DNA of 6,959 nucleotides, taken from contig CAMATS010000117.1 of assembly GCA_945861195.1 (NCBI GenBank), forward strand, positions 1 through 6,959, in the 5' to 3' direction. Source of the DNA: Rhodoferax sp. OV413. Lineage in GTDB: Bacteria; Pseudomonadota; Gammaproteobacteria; Burkholderiales; Burkholderiaceae_C. The notes under the pieces were generated by a model. It worked only from the letters and a program-made list of their open reading frames with translations. It did no database searches and was not told the origin of the DNA. This document shows, piece by piece, positions 6,606 through 6,959 of the stretch (the stretch's first letter is position 1; each line of letters opens with the position of its first letter). The position numbers and the translations under genes were made by a program.

Positions 6606-6959
6606 TCAAAACAGGGACAGGCCGGTGCGCCGGCCCCCGACCGCCAAGAGCCCCAATGCCTATTCTGTGCTGCACAGCCGCTTTGGCTGGCAGGTGCCCG
6701 AGCACTTCAACATGGCGCAGGTTTGCAGCGCGCGCTGGGCTGCCGCGCTAGATGCTACCAAAAGAATAGCTATACAGGCCCTGGATACGGGGGGTTCGGC
6801 CACTTTTTATACCTATGCCGAGCTGCAGGCACAGGCCAACCGGCTGTCGCAGGTGCTGGTTGCGCTGGGCGTGGCGCGGGGCGACCGGGTGGCGATCGTG
6901 ATGCCGCAGCGTTTCGAGACGGCAGTGGCCTATATGGCGGTGCTGCAGATGGGGGCGGT
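6595..6959 (+). CDS. AMP-forming acyl-CoA synthetase-like protein (ANL superfamily), N-terminal part, cut by right edge
   Basis: Frame opens at GTG 6595 and runs for 121 codons without a stop to the window end. Adenylate-forming ligases of this group activate a carboxylic acid with ATP and transfer it to CoA. After an Arg/Pro-rich leader of about 20 residues, the product has YSVLHSRFGWQVPEHFNMAQ, similar to the start of acetyl/medium-chain acyl-CoA synthetase-like proteins. It then has FYTYAELQAQANRLSQVL (about 75-92) and GVARGDRVAIVMPQRFETAVAYMAVLQMGA (about 95-120), the typical first beta-alpha unit of the AMP-binding domain. The ATP-binding P-loop-like motif and C-terminal domain lie outside, so substrate and integrity are unknown. 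Codons 53-60 (CTA, AGA, ATA, ATA among them) are unlike the rest of the gene. Confidence 0.82.
   Translation, partial: MSVSQNRDRPVRRPPTAKSPNAYSVLHSRFGWQVPEHFNMAQVCSARWAAALDATKRIAIQALDTGGSATFYTYAELQAQANRLSQVLVALGVARGDRVAIVMPQRFETAVAYMAVLQMGA
6754..6770 (+). repeat. Possible small dispersed-repeat remnant inside the synthetase gene
   Basis: GCTACCAAAAGAATAGC has terminal GCTA/TAGC inverted arms of 4 bases around a 9-base A-rich centre. It lies in frame in the coding region and introduces rare codons AGA and ATA. Motifs of the type GCTACnAAAAnnATAGC recur in Comamonadaceae genomes as far as I recall; this was not checked here. It aligns with family sequence at a variable position, so chance origin remains possible. 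Confidence 0.3.

Noticed and set aside
1..6959. Mobile elements, CRISPR repeats, toxin-antitoxin pairs or phage genes
   Set aside because: No terminal repeats, transposase-like frames, spaced direct repeats or small paired ORFs were found; nearly all DNA is taken up by recognised housekeeping genes.

Overview
This is an ordinary chromosomal window from a GC-rich betaproteobacterium. The family is most likely Comamonadaceae (Rhodoferax, Polaromonas or Acidovorax type), judged from codon usage, protein sequence style and the gene neighbourhood; the genus cannot be fixed from sequence alone. There is no sign of phage, transposon, CRISPR array or defence island.

Positions 1-5583 read leftward on the minus strand as one compact cluster: prfB (release factor 2), a HAD-family sugar-phosphatase/phosphomutase-like gene, pepN (aminopeptidase N) and fbp (class I fructose-1,6-bisphosphatase). 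A tRNA-Thr(CGT) follows and is cut by the left edge. The junctions are very tight: prfB/HAD share one base (TGATG), HAD/pepN overlap by 17 bases, pepN/fbp are 3 bases apart, and the tRNA starts 26 bases after the fbp stop. The four genes are therefore probably co-transcribed and partly translationally coupled. The tRNA has its own perfect TATAAT box in the 26-base gap.

prfB contains the classical RF2 programmed +1 frameshift: codon 28 is an in-frame TGA in AGGGGGTACCTTTGAC. An ORF caller reports only the downstream 299 codons, whereas the full protein is 367 residues. Release of ribosomes at this stop may also influence the coupled downstream genes.

To the right (5667-6569) lies an alpha/beta-fold hydrolase on the minus strand, 83 bases upstream of prfB and not obviously in the same operon. 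Divergent from it, and open to the right edge, is the N-terminal part of an AMP-forming acyl-CoA synthetase-like gene (6595 onward, GTG start with a strong Shine-Dalgarno). The two divergent start codons are only 13-25 bases apart, so their promoters must sit inside each other's coding regions. The hydrolase lacks a Shine-Dalgarno but has a -10-like TATGAT placed as expected for a leaderless mRNA. The synthetase carries a short A-rich stretch of rare codons that resembles a small dispersed repeat.

I found no previously undescribed system. The best points for a second look are the reach of the frameshift control, the divergent leaderless start, and the rare-codon insert.
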